From contig JACQZU010000008.1 in assembly GCA_016213735.1 (NCBI GenBank), forward strand, positions 1 through 36,298: a stretch of 36,298 nt of DNA. The letters run 5' to 3'. The position numbers and the translations under genes are program-made. Below are positions 1 through 6,383 of this stretch, in pieces. Under the pieces are notes generated by a model. That model did no database searches. It was given only the letters and a program-made list of their open reading frames with translations, and was not told the origin of the DNA. Positions within the stretch are counted from its first letter, which is position 1. The number at the start of each line of letters is the position of its first letter. Source of the stretch: Acidobacteriota bacterium. GTDB taxonomy: Bacteria > Acidobacteriota > Holophagae > Holophagales > Holophagaceae.

Positions 1-90
1 CCGCTCTGGTGGAGTGGGTGCCGCCCGGCCCTTGTGGCAGCCTCTCCGAAAATCACACCCTGGACGCGATGAGGGGTTCTCGTCTCCGTT

Positions 91-118
91 TGCGCTTGAA
101 GGAGCAGGAGGCAACACC
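91..118 (+). promoter_or_regulatory. Conserved leader with doubled Shine-Dalgarno, RP1
   Basis: The 28 bases before the ATG contain TGCGCTTGAAGGAGC followed by AGGAGGCAACACC. Two overlapping ribosome-binding cores (AGGAG and AGGAGG) sit side by side. The same block recurs before the other four repeat genes, whereas the DNA further upstream has diverged, so it is likely a translation signal under selection. Confidence 0.65.
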
Positions 119-466
119 ATGAACAAGACCCACACCCCCGCCGCGGTCATCCTGAAGACCGCGCTCCGCGGCGGCAGCGTTCCGAGCGGCAAGGACCCTC
201 CGCCCGGCTACAACCACACCCAGCGCGGGCTGGCCAAGGCGTCCAGCGGCCTCACCCTGAAGTCCGGCCTGCGCGGCGGTGGCAGCTATGGCGGGGTCAA
301 GGACCCCCCGTCCGGGTTCAATCACAACCAGCGCGGCTTGGTCAATGCGCCTCGCGGCATCACCCTGAAGACCGGGGTGCGGGGGGGCATCATTCCCACC
401 GGGAAAGAACCTCCGCCGGGCTACAACCACAATCAGCGGGGCCTGGCCAAGACGCAGGATGCCTGA
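119..466 (+). CDS. Repeat protein RP1, three copies of a ~36-residue KTGLRGG/NHNQRGL unit
   Basis: Function unknown. The 115-residue product opens with MNKTHTPAAVI and then consists of three tandem units, each with a basic LKTGLRGG-like block, a Gly-rich linker, a K(D/E)PP(P/S)G turn and an NH(T/N)QRGL block. I chose the ATG at 119 because a strong AGGAGCAGGAGG lies just upstream and the four longer paralogues all begin MNKTH at the same place; the reading frame stays open upstream but that part is not conserved. There is no signal peptide, membrane segment or known domain, and the composition is Gly/Pro/Asn/Arg-rich and basic. It is the first of five related genes. Synonymous differences between units in this frame argue that the peptide is selected. 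It could be a multi-core precursor peptide or a structural repeat protein; neither is shown. Confidence 0.8.
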   Translation: MNKTHTPAAVILKTALRGGSVPSGKDPPPGYNHTQRGLAKASSGLTLKSGLRGGGSYGGVKDPPSGFNHNQRGLVNAPRGITLKTGVRGGIIPTGKEPPPGYNHNQRGLAKTQDA

Positions 467-490
467 TCCCAAACTTGGCGGCACTGGACC

Positions 491-514
491 AAGGGGGGGG
501 CTTTCCCCCCTTTT
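491..514 (+). terminator. G-run/C-run hairpin terminator after RP1
   Basis: AAGGGGGG pairs with CCCCCCTT across a short GGCTTT loop and is followed by T residues, the form of an intrinsic terminator. It lies 25 bases after the stop codon of RP1 and has counterparts after the next three repeat genes. Confidence 0.7.
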
Positions 515-609
515 CATTGTCGAGGCTCCTTCTGGGAGCCCCGGGCCCTGGCGGTGGTGGCGAATCCGGAAACCTTTTTTGGGGGAAGTGATGGAATTCC
601 TGCTCCCCC

Positions 610-637
610 TGCGCTCGTAGGAGAAGGAGGCAATACC
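610..637 (+). promoter_or_regulatory. Conserved leader with doubled Shine-Dalgarno, RP2
   Basis: TGCGCTCGTAGGAGAAGGAGG plus CAATACC directly precedes the start codon. It is identical to the leader of RP3 and differs from that of RP1 at four of 28 positions. Just upstream, GATGGAATTCC and a CCCCCTGCG stretch are also shared with RP3. Confidence 0.65.
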
Positions 638-1297
638 ATGAACAAGACCCACATCCCCGCCGCGGTCATCCTGAAGACCGCGCTCCGCGGCGGCGGCATT
701 CCGAGCGGCAAGGATCCCCCGTCCGGCTACAACCACAGCCAGCGCGGGCTGCTTCGGCAGCCGCAGGGCATGACCCTGAGGACCGGTCTTCACGGCGGAA
801 TCGTTCCCACCAGTGGGAAGGATCCCCCCGCCGGCTACAACCACAACCAGCGTGGGCTTCTCCGGACTCCCAAGGGTGTCGAGCTGTCCACGCGCCTGCG
901 CTGCGGAATGGGCGGCTGGGGCGGGACCAAGGATCCTCCGTCCGGCAGCAACCACAACCAGCGCGGGATGCTCCGCCAACCGCAGGGTGTTTCCTTGAAG
1001 ACCGGCCTGCGCGGCGGCAGCGGCTTCGGCGGGGCCAAGGATCCCCCATCCGGATTCAACCACAACCAGCGCGGGCTGGCCCAGGCATCGAGTGGCGTCG
1101 TCATGAAAACCGGTGTGCGGGGCGGTTACTGCGGCCCAAAGGGCTACAACCACAACCAGCGCGGTCTGGCGAATACCCCGGTCGGCATCACCCTGAAGAC
1201 TGGGCTGCGCGGCGGCGGCACCTACGGTGGGGTCAGGGATCCCCCGTCCGGCATGAACCACAATCAGCTGGGCCTGGCCAAGACGCAGGATGCCTGA
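638..1297 (+). CDS. Repeat protein RP2, six units
   Basis: Function unknown. The 219-residue product starts MNKTHIPAAVILKT and carries six units. The third is a variant that reads VELSTRLRCGMGGWGG, bringing in a cysteine and a tryptophan. The fifth is shortened (GGYCGPKGYNHNQRGL), has a second cysteine and lacks the KDPPSG turn. The last unit has NHNQLGL where every other copy has QRG. The C-terminus AKTQDA is identical to that of RP1, and the downstream intergenic DNA is also close to that after RP1, so gene plus flank appear to have been duplicated together. The ATG at 638 follows AGGAGAAGGAGG; codons upstream in frame are not conserved. There are no recognisable domains and no secretion signal. 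Confidence 0.8.
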   Translation: MNKTHIPAAVILKTALRGGGIPSGKDPPSGYNHSQRGLLRQPQGMTLRTGLHGGIVPTSGKDPPAGYNHNQRGLLRTPKGVELSTRLRCGMGGWGGTKDPPSGSNHNQRGMLRQPQGVSLKTGLRGGSGFGGAKDPPSGFNHNQRGLAQASSGVVMKTGVRGGYCGPKGYNHNQRGLANTPVGITLKTGLRGGGTYGGVRDPPSGMNHNQLGLAKTQDA

Positions 1298-1321
1298 TCC
1301 CAAACTTGGCGGCACTGGACC

Positions 1322-1344
1322 AAGGGGGGGCTTCCCCCCCTTTT
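1322..1344 (+). terminator. Hairpin terminator after RP2
   Basis: AAGGGGGGG and CCCCCCCTT form a stem around a three-base CTT loop, ending in TTTT. It is the closest relative of the hairpin after RP1, embedded in nearly identical intergenic sequence. Confidence 0.7.
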
Positions 1345-1440
1345 CCTCGCCGAGGCTCTTTCTGGGAGCCCCGGGGCCCTGGCGGTGGTGGCGAATCCGG
1401 AGATTTGTTTTGGGGACGGTGATGGAATTCCGCCGCCCCC

Positions 1441-1468
1441 TGCGCTCGTAGGAGAAGGAGGCAATACC
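1441..1468 (+). promoter_or_regulatory. Conserved leader with doubled Shine-Dalgarno, RP3
   Basis: This 28-base block matches the RP2 leader exactly. Upstream, 1298-1440 is a close copy of 467-609 (the TCCCAAACTTGGCGGC block, the terminator and a GGCTCT...GGGAGCC hairpin), confirming duplication of the whole module. Confidence 0.65.
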
Positions 1469-1927
1469 ATGAACAAGACCCACATCCCCGCCGCGGTCAT
1501 CCTGAAGACCGCGCTCCGCGGCGGCAGCATTCCGAGCGGCAGGGACCCCCCGTCCGGCCTCAACCACAACCAGCGCGGGCTGCTTCGGCAGCCGCAGGGC
1601 ATCACCCTGAGGACCGGTCTTCACGGCGGAATCGTTCCCAGCAGTGGGAAGGATCCCCCGTCCGGTTACAACCACAACCAGCGCGGGCTGCTTCGGAAGC
1701 CGCAGGGCATCACCCTGAGGACCGGTCTTCACGGCGGAATCGTTCCCAGCAATGGGAAGGATCCCCCCGCCGGCTACAACCACAGCCAGCGCGGGCTGCT
1801 TCGCCAGCCGCAGGGCATCACCCTGAGGACCGGTCTCCACGGTGGAATCGTCCCCACCAATGGAAAGGATCCTCCCCCCGGCTACAACCACAATCAACGC
1901 GGACTGGCCAAGGCCACGGCGGATTGA
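1469..1927 (+). CDS. Repeat protein RP3, four units
   Basis: Function unknown. The 152-residue product has the shared MNKTHIPAAVILKTALRGG start and four units. Units two to four are almost identical to one another (ITLRTGLHGGIVP, then a short S/T/N-G-K linker and DPP(S/A/P)GYNH), with His replacing Arg in the RGG block. This is the most homogeneous gene of the set, which suggests recent expansion of one unit by unequal crossing over or gene conversion. The ATG at 1469 is fixed by the AGGAGAAGGAGG leader. The C-terminus AKATAD differs from those of RP1 and RP2. No cysteine, no membrane segment and no known domain are visible. Confidence 0.8.
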   Translation: MNKTHIPAAVILKTALRGGSIPSGRDPPSGLNHNQRGLLRQPQGITLRTGLHGGIVPSSGKDPPSGYNHNQRGLLRKPQGITLRTGLHGGIVPSNGKDPPAGYNHSQRGLLRQPQGITLRTGLHGGIVPTNGKDPPPGYNHNQRGLAKATAD

Positions 1928-1951
1928 CGGCAAACCAGGTGTCACCAGACC

Positions 1952-1976
1952 GAGGGGGGAAGCTTCCCCCCTCTTT
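1952..1976 (+). terminator. Palindromic hairpin terminator after RP3
   Basis: GAGGGGGGAAG followed by CTTCCCCCCTC is a perfect 22-base palindrome, then TTT. The preceding TCACCAGACC is shared with the terminator after RP4, so the RP3 and RP4 3' flanks form a second subtype distinct from RP1/RP2. Confidence 0.65.
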
Positions 1977-2095
1977 CGTCGTCCAAACGCGTCCTGGGGT
2001 GTCCGGGCTTGCGAGATTCCGCAGCGAGCTCGGCGCCACGGAGGGTGGATCACTCGTGAAAATGTTCGGAATGTTGATGGGTCCGGACCTCTCCT

Positions 2096-2123
2096 TGCGC
2101 TTGTAGGAGCAGGAGGCAACACC
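2096..2123 (+). promoter_or_regulatory. Conserved leader with doubled Shine-Dalgarno, RP4
   Basis: TGCGCTTGTAGGAGCAGGAGG plus CAACACC precedes the ATG. It differs from the RP1 leader by one base, although the 100 bases further upstream do not align with RP1-RP3. Confidence 0.65.
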
Positions 2124-3017
2124 ATGAACAAGACTCACATCTCCGCCGCCGTCATCGTGAAGACCGCGCTCCGCGGCGGCGGCACCTACGGCGGCACCAA
2201 GGATCCTCCGTCCGGCTACAACCACAACCAGCGGGGGCTTCTCCGGACCCCCAAGGGTGTCGAGCTGTCCACGCGCCTGCGCTGCGGGATGGGCGGGTGG
2301 GGCGGCACCAAGGATCCCCCGTCCGGCTACAACCACAGCCAGCGCGGGCTGGCCAAGGCGCCGAGCGGCATCACCCTTAAGACCGGTCTCCGCGGCGGCG
2401 GCACTTACGGCGGCACCAAGGATCCCCCGTCCGGCTCCAACCACAACCAGCGCGGCCTGCTCAAGGCGGCCACCGGCGTTGCCCTGAAGACCGGCCTGCG
2501 TGGCGGAGCCGGAACCGGTTACGGCGGAATCAAGGATCCCCCGTCCGGAAACAATCACAGCCAGCGCGGGCTTCTCCGGACCCCCAAGGGTGTCGAGCTG
2601 TCCACGCGCCTGCGCTGCGGGATGGGCGGGTGGGGCGGCACCAAGGATCCCCCGTCCGGCTACAACCACAGCCAGCGCGGGCTGGCGAAGGCGCAGGCCG
2701 GCGTCACCCTGAAGACCGGTTTGCGCGGCGGTGGCAGCTACGGCGGTGTCAAGGATCCTCCGTCCGGTTTAAATCACAGCCAGCGAGGCCTGGCCAAGGC
2801 ACCCAACGGCATCACGCTGAAGACCGGGCTGCGCGGCGGCGGCAGCTACGGCGGAGCCAAAGATCCTCCGTCCGGGTACAACCACAACCAGCGGGGAATG
2901 GCAAAGGCGCAGGCGGGCCTCACCCTGAAGACCGGCGTGCGGGGCGGCATCCTCAAGGAACCCCCGCCAGGCCTCAACCACAACCAGCGCGGTTTGGCAA
3001 AGGCGAAGGCTGCCTGA
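2124..3017 (+). CDS. Repeat protein RP4, eight units
   Basis: Function unknown. At 297 residues this is the longest member, with eight units after MNKTHISAAVIVKTALRGG. The Cys/Trp variant unit (VELSTRLRCGMGGWGG) occurs twice, as units two and five. The DNA around these copies, 2235-2353 and 2568-2686, is identical as far as I can read, offset by 333 bases or three units. Most other units read (I/V/L)TLKTGLRGGGSYGG or GGGTYGG, then KDPPSG and N-H-(N/S)-QRG. The last unit is shortened (VRGGILKEPPPGLNHNQRGL) and the protein ends AKAKAA. The ATG at 2124 follows AGGAGCAGGAGG. An open frame continues upstream to 1842 but covers the RP3 tail and its terminator, so I discount it. Confidence 0.8.
   Translation: MNKTHISAAVIVKTALRGGGTYGGTKDPPSGYNHNQRGLLRTPKGVELSTRLRCGMGGWGGTKDPPSGYNHSQRGLAKAPSGITLKTGLRGGGTYGGTKDPPSGSNHNQRGLLKAATGVALKTGLRGGAGTGYGGIKDPPSGNNHSQRGLLRTPKGVELSTRLRCGMGGWGGTKDPPSGYNHSQRGLAKAQAGVTLKTGLRGGGSYGGVKDPPSGLNHSQRGLAKAPNGITLKTGLRGGGSYGGAKDPPSGYNHNQRGMAKAQAGLTLKTGVRGGILKEPPPGLNHNQRGLAKAKAA
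2235..2353 (+). repeat. Long exact direct repeat, copy 1 (in RP4)
   Basis: About 119 bases encoding the end of one unit, the Cys/Trp variant block and the start of the next. I find no difference from 2568-2686. A slightly diverged copy lies in RP2 from about 854 to 946. Identity at third codon positions points to a recent copy event. Confidence 0.75.
2568..2686 (+). repeat. Long exact direct repeat, copy 2 (in RP4)
   Basis: Second copy of the block at 2235-2353, displaced by 333 bases, exactly three 111-base units, so the reading frame and unit register are preserved. Confidence 0.75.
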
Positions 3018-3040
3018 CCCGGACCTTGCATCACCAGACC

Positions 3041-3063
3041 GAGGGGGGCGCGCTCCCCCCTTT
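3041..3063 (+). terminator. Hairpin terminator after RP4
   Basis: GAGGGGGG, a CGCGCT loop, CCCCCC and TTT follow the stop codon by 23 bases. It shares the TCACCAGACC upstream block and the TTTCGTCGTC downstream block with the RP3 terminator. Confidence 0.65.
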
Positions 3064-3197
3064 CGTCGTCGAGGATCCGCGCAGGATCATTTGGGTGCGC
3101 TTGTGGATGGCATTTGGACTGCGTCGCGGCTCGATCCTGGCAGCACTGGCGCATTCATAGACCTTTTTCGAGGCGCTGATGGATTCCCAACTCCCCC

Positions 3198-3224
3198 TGC
3201 GCTTGAAGGAGTAGGAGGCACGAC
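3198..3224 (+). promoter_or_regulatory. Conserved leader with doubled Shine-Dalgarno, RP5
   Basis: TGCGCTTGAAGGAGTAGGAGG plus CACGAC precedes the GTG. It is the most divergent copy (27 bases) but keeps both AGGAG cores, and the CTGATGG and CTCCCCCTGCG blocks upstream match those before RP2. Confidence 0.6.
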
Positions 3225-3374
3225 GTGAGCAGCCATCAGACCATCAACAACCGCCCCTCCGGCATCAACCTGAAGACCGGCCTGCGCGGGGGCGGCAGTT
3301 ATGGCGGGGCCAAGGATCCTCCGTCAGGTCTCAACCACAACCAGCGCGGGCTCGGGGTCGCCACCAAGGGGTGA
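3225..3374 (+). CDS. Repeat protein RP5, single-unit member with GTG start
   Basis: A 49-residue product with a GTG start (M-SSHQTINNRPSG) followed by one unit (INLKTGLRGGGSYGG, then AKDPPSG and LNHNQRGL) and a short GVATKG tail. The start is set by the shared AGGAGTAGGAGGCA leader five bases upstream. The N-terminus differs from MNKTH in all the other members, and there is no G/C-run terminator afterwards; instead the TPR gene starts 100 bases later. It may be the minimal functional form of the family or a decayed remnant. Its clean frame, conserved leader and intact unit favour a working gene. Confidence 0.7.
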   Translation: MSSHQTINNRPSGINLKTGLRGGGSYGGAKDPPSGLNHNQRGLGVATKG

Positions 3375-3474
3375 CCGGAATGCGGGCCAGCCTCTCGGTG
3401 CCGGCCCACCAACATGCGGACCTTGACTCCCCCACAACCAGGATCGCCGGTCCTCCGGCCATGCAGGTGAAACC

Positions 3475-4554
3475 ATGGATGCCGTCGAACTGCACAACTC
3501 CGCCTGGGAGCACCACGAGGCGGGGCGCTTTCCCGAAGCCCGCGCGGCGCTGGAGCAGGCCATCGCCCTGTTCGAACGGACCGATGGACCCGACAGCGCG
3601 GACGTCGCCAACCTGGTCACCGACCTGGCGGTGATGCTGGAGGACACCAACGACTACCCCGCCGCCGAACGCACCGCGAGGCGGGCGCTGGCGATCCTGC
3701 AGCGCTTCGAGAAAGGGGAGGAGGCCCTGGCGCCGATCCGGATGCGCGCCCATGGCGTCCTCTCGATCACCCTGCGGGCCGTGGGACGGGTCCCCGAAGC
3801 GCGGGCGGAGATCGAGCAGGCGGTGCAGGTCGCCGAAGGGCAGTTCGGGCCGGATCATGCCATGACGGCCTCGGCGCTGACCGGCCTGGGGATGTATTTC
3901 AAGTACAGTGGCGAATTCGACCAGGCGGAAGCGGCTTACCGGCGGGCGATCGGAATCCTCGAGGGTCTGCACGGGGCCGACACGCCGTACCTCGCCAACC
4001 TGTACCACAACATGGGCGGACTCTTGCATGCGCGGGAGGACTACGCGGGGGCCGAGCCCTGGGCCCGGCGGGCCTTCGAGGTGCGGCGGGCCGCCCTCGG
4101 CGAGGACCACCAGGCCACGGTCTCGGACGCCGTGGCGCTGGCCGGCGTGCTGGATGGCCTGGGTCCCAGTGCCGAGTCGGAGGCGATCTACCGGCGGGCG
4201 CTGCAGTTCTGGTCCGGACTCTTCGGGGAGGAGCACCACGAGGTGGCCACCACCCTGCACAGTCTGGCGGCCCTCCGCCGGGATCTCGGGGATCCCGAGG
4301 AGGCGGAGGCCTTGTTCAGCCGGGCCTACCGGATGAAGGTGAAGCTGCTGGGTGAACAGAGCCCCGACACGGCCTTGTCGGCCGCCTGCCTCGCCCAACT
4401 GCTCCATCGGAAGGGACGCCATGCCGAGGCCGCAGGCCTTTGCACGAGGGCCCTCCAGGCCTACGAGGCCAATTGCCACCCGGACCACCCGGAAAGGACG
4501 GCCTGCCAGGGACTGATGGACCGCATCCAGGCTCGGCTGTCCGCTGGCGCCTGA
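3475..4554 (+). CDS. Tetratricopeptide-repeat protein (kinesin light chain type)
   Basis: A 359-residue, all-helical scaffold of about seven to eight 42-residue TPRs. Hallmarks are repeated (Y/L)xxA(L/E/I)xIxExxxGxxHPxTAxxLxxLA-like stretches, such as the blocks around GPDSADVANL, GPDHAMTASAL, GADTPYLANLYHN, GEDHQATVSDA and GEQSPDTALSA. This spacing is that of the TPR_10/TPR_12 kinesin-light-chain class, which usually binds peptides. No catalytic, membrane or export segment is visible, so it is probably cytoplasmic. The ATG at 3475 follows AGGTGA by four bases. It lies 100 bases after RP5 in the same direction, without a clear terminator between them, so a role in binding the repeat peptides is possible but inferred from position only. 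Confidence 0.85.
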   Translation: MDAVELHNSAWEHHEAGRFPEARAALEQAIALFERTDGPDSADVANLVTDLAVMLEDTNDYPAAERTARRALAILQRFEKGEEALAPIRMRAHGVLSITLRAVGRVPEARAEIEQAVQVAEGQFGPDHAMTASALTGLGMYFKYSGEFDQAEAAYRRAIGILEGLHGADTPYLANLYHNMGGLLHAREDYAGAEPWARRAFEVRRAALGEDHQATVSDAVALAGVLDGLGPSAESEAIYRRALQFWSGLFGEEHHEVATTLHSLAALRRDLGDPEEAEALFSRAYRMKVKLLGEQSPDTALSAACLAQLLHRKGRHAEAAGLCTRALQAYEANCHPDHPERTACQGLMDRIQARLSAGA

Positions 4555-4864
4555 GTGCTTGCCGGGGATTCCGCCGAAAATGGGGCCGGGGAAGAACCTA
4601 TCGCCCCTTCCCCCGAGGCGAAACAGGGTTTCCGGCGGGGTCCCCGCCGAGGGGCGGAAGGACCCCAGCCATCGGCGCGGGGCCCCATGCGTCGGGGCGG
4701 CCCTCCCTTAGACCGGGCACATTTTTCCAGCCAGGAGAAATCTTCCCGATTTTGATGGGATCGGGCAGGATTCCACGCTCGTGATGGATGAGAGCGGTTC
4801 CTTCCATCCGAGCCGACTCTCCGCAGGCCCGGATGAATCCCCGGTGCAGGAGGTCCCACGAATC
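4555..4864. other. 310-base gap between TPR gene and lipoprotein gene
   Basis: No convincing gene. It holds several GC-rich inverted repeats, the clearest being GGCGGGG-T-CCCCGCC at 4634-4648, plus a GGGGCCCC palindrome near 4680. These may end transcription of the TPR gene, but there is no T-run. A less GC-rich stretch around 4728-4770 may hold the promoter of the downstream run; I could not pick boxes with confidence. Confidence 0.4.
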
Positions 4865-5626
4865 ATGAGCGCCCCTTCCCGAATGTTCCCCATCAACCTC
4901 CTCCTGGCGCTGATCGCCTCTGCCTGCAGCTCGGGGACTCCGCGCTCACGCTACGTCGTGGCAACGGACCCTGGCTCTCGTTACAACTTCCGATACATGA
5001 AAGATCGTCAGAGCGGCCAGTGGATCCACATCCATTGCGAAATGCGGGTTTCCGACCAGCGTCCCCTCCCCAACCCGATATCCAGGCCGGACCAGGGCGA
5101 CCTCCTGTCCTTCACGTTTTTTACCTCCCGATCCATGGGCAGCGCCGGCATCGTCCCCTCCTCGTTCCTGAAGCGGGACGGCCACAAAGTCTGGCTCTAC
5201 CGGGAGGTGGGGCTCCCGGAACACCTCGACGGCACGGCGGCCCTGAGCGTCCAGGTCCATTGGCCAGCTGAAGGCAAAGGGTCGAAAAACCCCGAATCCA
5301 TGGAGTATTTCCGGTTTCCAGGGCTCCAATCCCTCGCTCCCTACGAATGGAGCCCCTGGCGCAAGGCGGATGAACTTCGCGGCGGCATTCTGGCGGGCTG
5401 GGAAAAACTGCAGGGAACGGGGGCCGAGACCGGCCCGGACGGCCGCCCCAGGCCTCAAGGTATACCCTCCGCCCCGGCGTTCCCCTTCGAAATGCGCTTC
5501 CGGGTGGTGCTGGCGGATTTGCTCGTCGTGCCCATCGAGGCCGAGGATCCCAACATCGGCCGGCCAGACCCTTCCACCTTCAAGCCCCCGGCTCCGCCTT
5601 CCGGGAGACCCGGGAGCCAGCCGTGA
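4865..5626 (+). CDS. Putative lipoprotein of unknown function
   Basis: 253 residues. MSAPSRMFPINLLLALIASAC is a lipoprotein signal peptide with the acylated Cys at residue 21 (ASAC box), so the protein is probably anchored in the envelope. The rest has no domain I recognise; it alternates short hydrophobic strands (LLSFTFFTSR, VWLYREVGL, FRVVLADLLVVP) and ends in a Pro-rich tail, fitting a beta-rich periplasmic domain. I chose the ATG at 4865 because AGGAGG lies 12 bases upstream and the signal peptide starts there; in-frame codons from 4781 would add an unlikely 28-residue extension. It starts a run of closely packed small genes. Confidence 0.7.
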   Translation: MSAPSRMFPINLLLALIASACSSGTPRSRYVVATDPGSRYNFRYMKDRQSGQWIHIHCEMRVSDQRPLPNPISRPDQGDLLSFTFFTSRSMGSAGIVPSSFLKRDGHKVWLYREVGLPEHLDGTAALSVQVHWPAEGKGSKNPESMEYFRFPGLQSLAPYEWSPWRKADELRGGILAGWEKLQGTGAETGPDGRPRPQGIPSAPAFPFEMRFRVVLADLLVVPIEAEDPNIGRPDPSTFKPPAPPSGRPGSQP

Positions 5627-6009
5627 CCAGCCCAGCCGGCGGCGCGCTGGCAACCTGGCTTGCCAGGCTCGCCTGGGCCTCTCTGGTCATCATCCCCGTT
5701 CTGCCCATCGCGGGGCGCTGGCTGGATCCGGCGCCTGCGCAGATCAAACCCCCCGCCGACCTGGCCGGCGCCGCCGGGATGATGATTGACCTGTTCTCCA
5801 ACCTCGCCCCCCGTGCCTGGATGCTTCCCGCAACCCTGGGGCTCTCCGCCTGCACCGCCCTCTGCGCCTTGGCCGGATTCGCGGTCCGGGCCCATGGCCA
5901 GGTGCCCTGGGCGCAGAACAGGACCCACCTTTGGCCCCTGGGGGCGCTTCTCATCGCTCTGCTGCTGGCCACACTGCTGGACCACCACCTCCCGGAGTTT
6001 CGGCCATGA
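5623..6009 (+). CDS. Small membrane protein
   Basis: 128 residues with a GTG start that overlaps the preceding stop (GTGA), implying coupled translation with the lipoprotein gene. Three hydrophobic segments are visible: about residues 13-31 (LARLAWASLVIIPVLPIAG), 66-88 (WMLPATLGLSACTALCALAGF) and 106-119 (WPLGALLIALLLATLL). The loop between the first two (DPAPAQIKPPADLAGAAG) probably lies outside the membrane. I do not recognise the family. Overlaps at both ends place it in one transcription unit with its neighbours. Confidence 0.65.
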   Translation: MTSPAGGALATWLARLAWASLVIIPVLPIAGRWLDPAPAQIKPPADLAGAAGMMIDLFSNLAPRAWMLPATLGLSACTALCALAGFAVRAHGQVPWAQNRTHLWPLGALLIALLLATLLDHHLPEFRP

Positions 6010-6383
6010 ACCACACCATGCGTCCCCTCCAAGGGCCCCGGACCCTCTTGGGGTTCCGAGCCCCCCTGCTGCTGCTGACGATGGTCTCCGGCCCAGTCCT
6101 GACGGCCGCAGGACCCCCGGCGCTGGCCCGGCCCGTCCTGACAGTGTTCGGGGTCCGGCTGGGTGAACCCCTGAAATCCCAATGCCGCGCCTGCCCGGAA
6201 GAGCAAGGGGCCTCCGGGCGGCTTCCCGACCAGCCCTGCTGGGTTCCGGATCCTGTCATCAGGGGCGTCCACACGGTTCGGCTTTCTCTCGGGACCTTCG
6301 AGGACCTTGGACGCCTCGAAGTCAGGCGCGTGAGGGAGGTCGGCGGCGTGGTGGTGGAAGTGGAGGTGGAATTCCCCCCCTAG
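6006..6383 (+). CDS. Secreted protein, N-terminal part, cut by in-frame TAG
   Basis: 125 residues beginning at an ATGA overlap with the upstream stop. A long hydrophobic stretch (APLLLLTMVSGPVLTAAG) ending PPALA suggests a cleaved signal peptide. The mature part begins VLTVFGVRLGEPL, has two cysteines close together (CRAC) and one more before a Trp (CW), and breaks off at a TAG at 6381-6383 after VEVEVEFPP. Reading through the TAG in the same frame gives another 96 residues of plausible protein, so I think the original gene ran from 6006 to 6674. It may be a nonsense mutation, a sequencing error, or a truncated but used product. Confidence 0.55.
   Translation: MNHTMRPLQGPRTLLGFRAPLLLLTMVSGPVLTAAGPPALARPVLTVFGVRLGEPLKSQCRACPEEQGASGRLPDQPCWVPDPVIRGVHTVRLSLGTFEDLGRLEVRRVREVGGVVVEVEVEFPP

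Noticed and set aside
1842-2123. Upstream extension of RP4 to the ATG at 1842
   Set aside because: It runs through the end of RP3, its stop and its terminator, and the conserved leader marks 2124 as the start.
53-2131. 692-codon open frame on the minus strand across the repeat array
   Set aside because: It is open only because the repeated high-GC units lack stop codons in that frame. It has no ribosome-binding site, crosses four genes' control regions and terminators, and silent-site patterns fit the plus-strand frames.
119-3017. Ubiquitin-like C-terminus because of the LRGG motif
   Set aside because: The RGG block is internal and repeated; no beta-grasp fold is possible in 36 Gly/Pro-rich residues.
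119-3374. CRISPR array or simple tandem DNA repeat
   Set aside because: Unit length is about 108-111 bases with changes spread throughout and always in coding register; there are no short identical repeats separated by unique spacers.
3331-4488. 385-codon minus-strand frame opposite the TPR gene
   Set aside because: Shadow frame of a GC-rich gene; its sequence is low-complexity Gly/Arg/Pro, whereas the plus strand gives clear TPRs.
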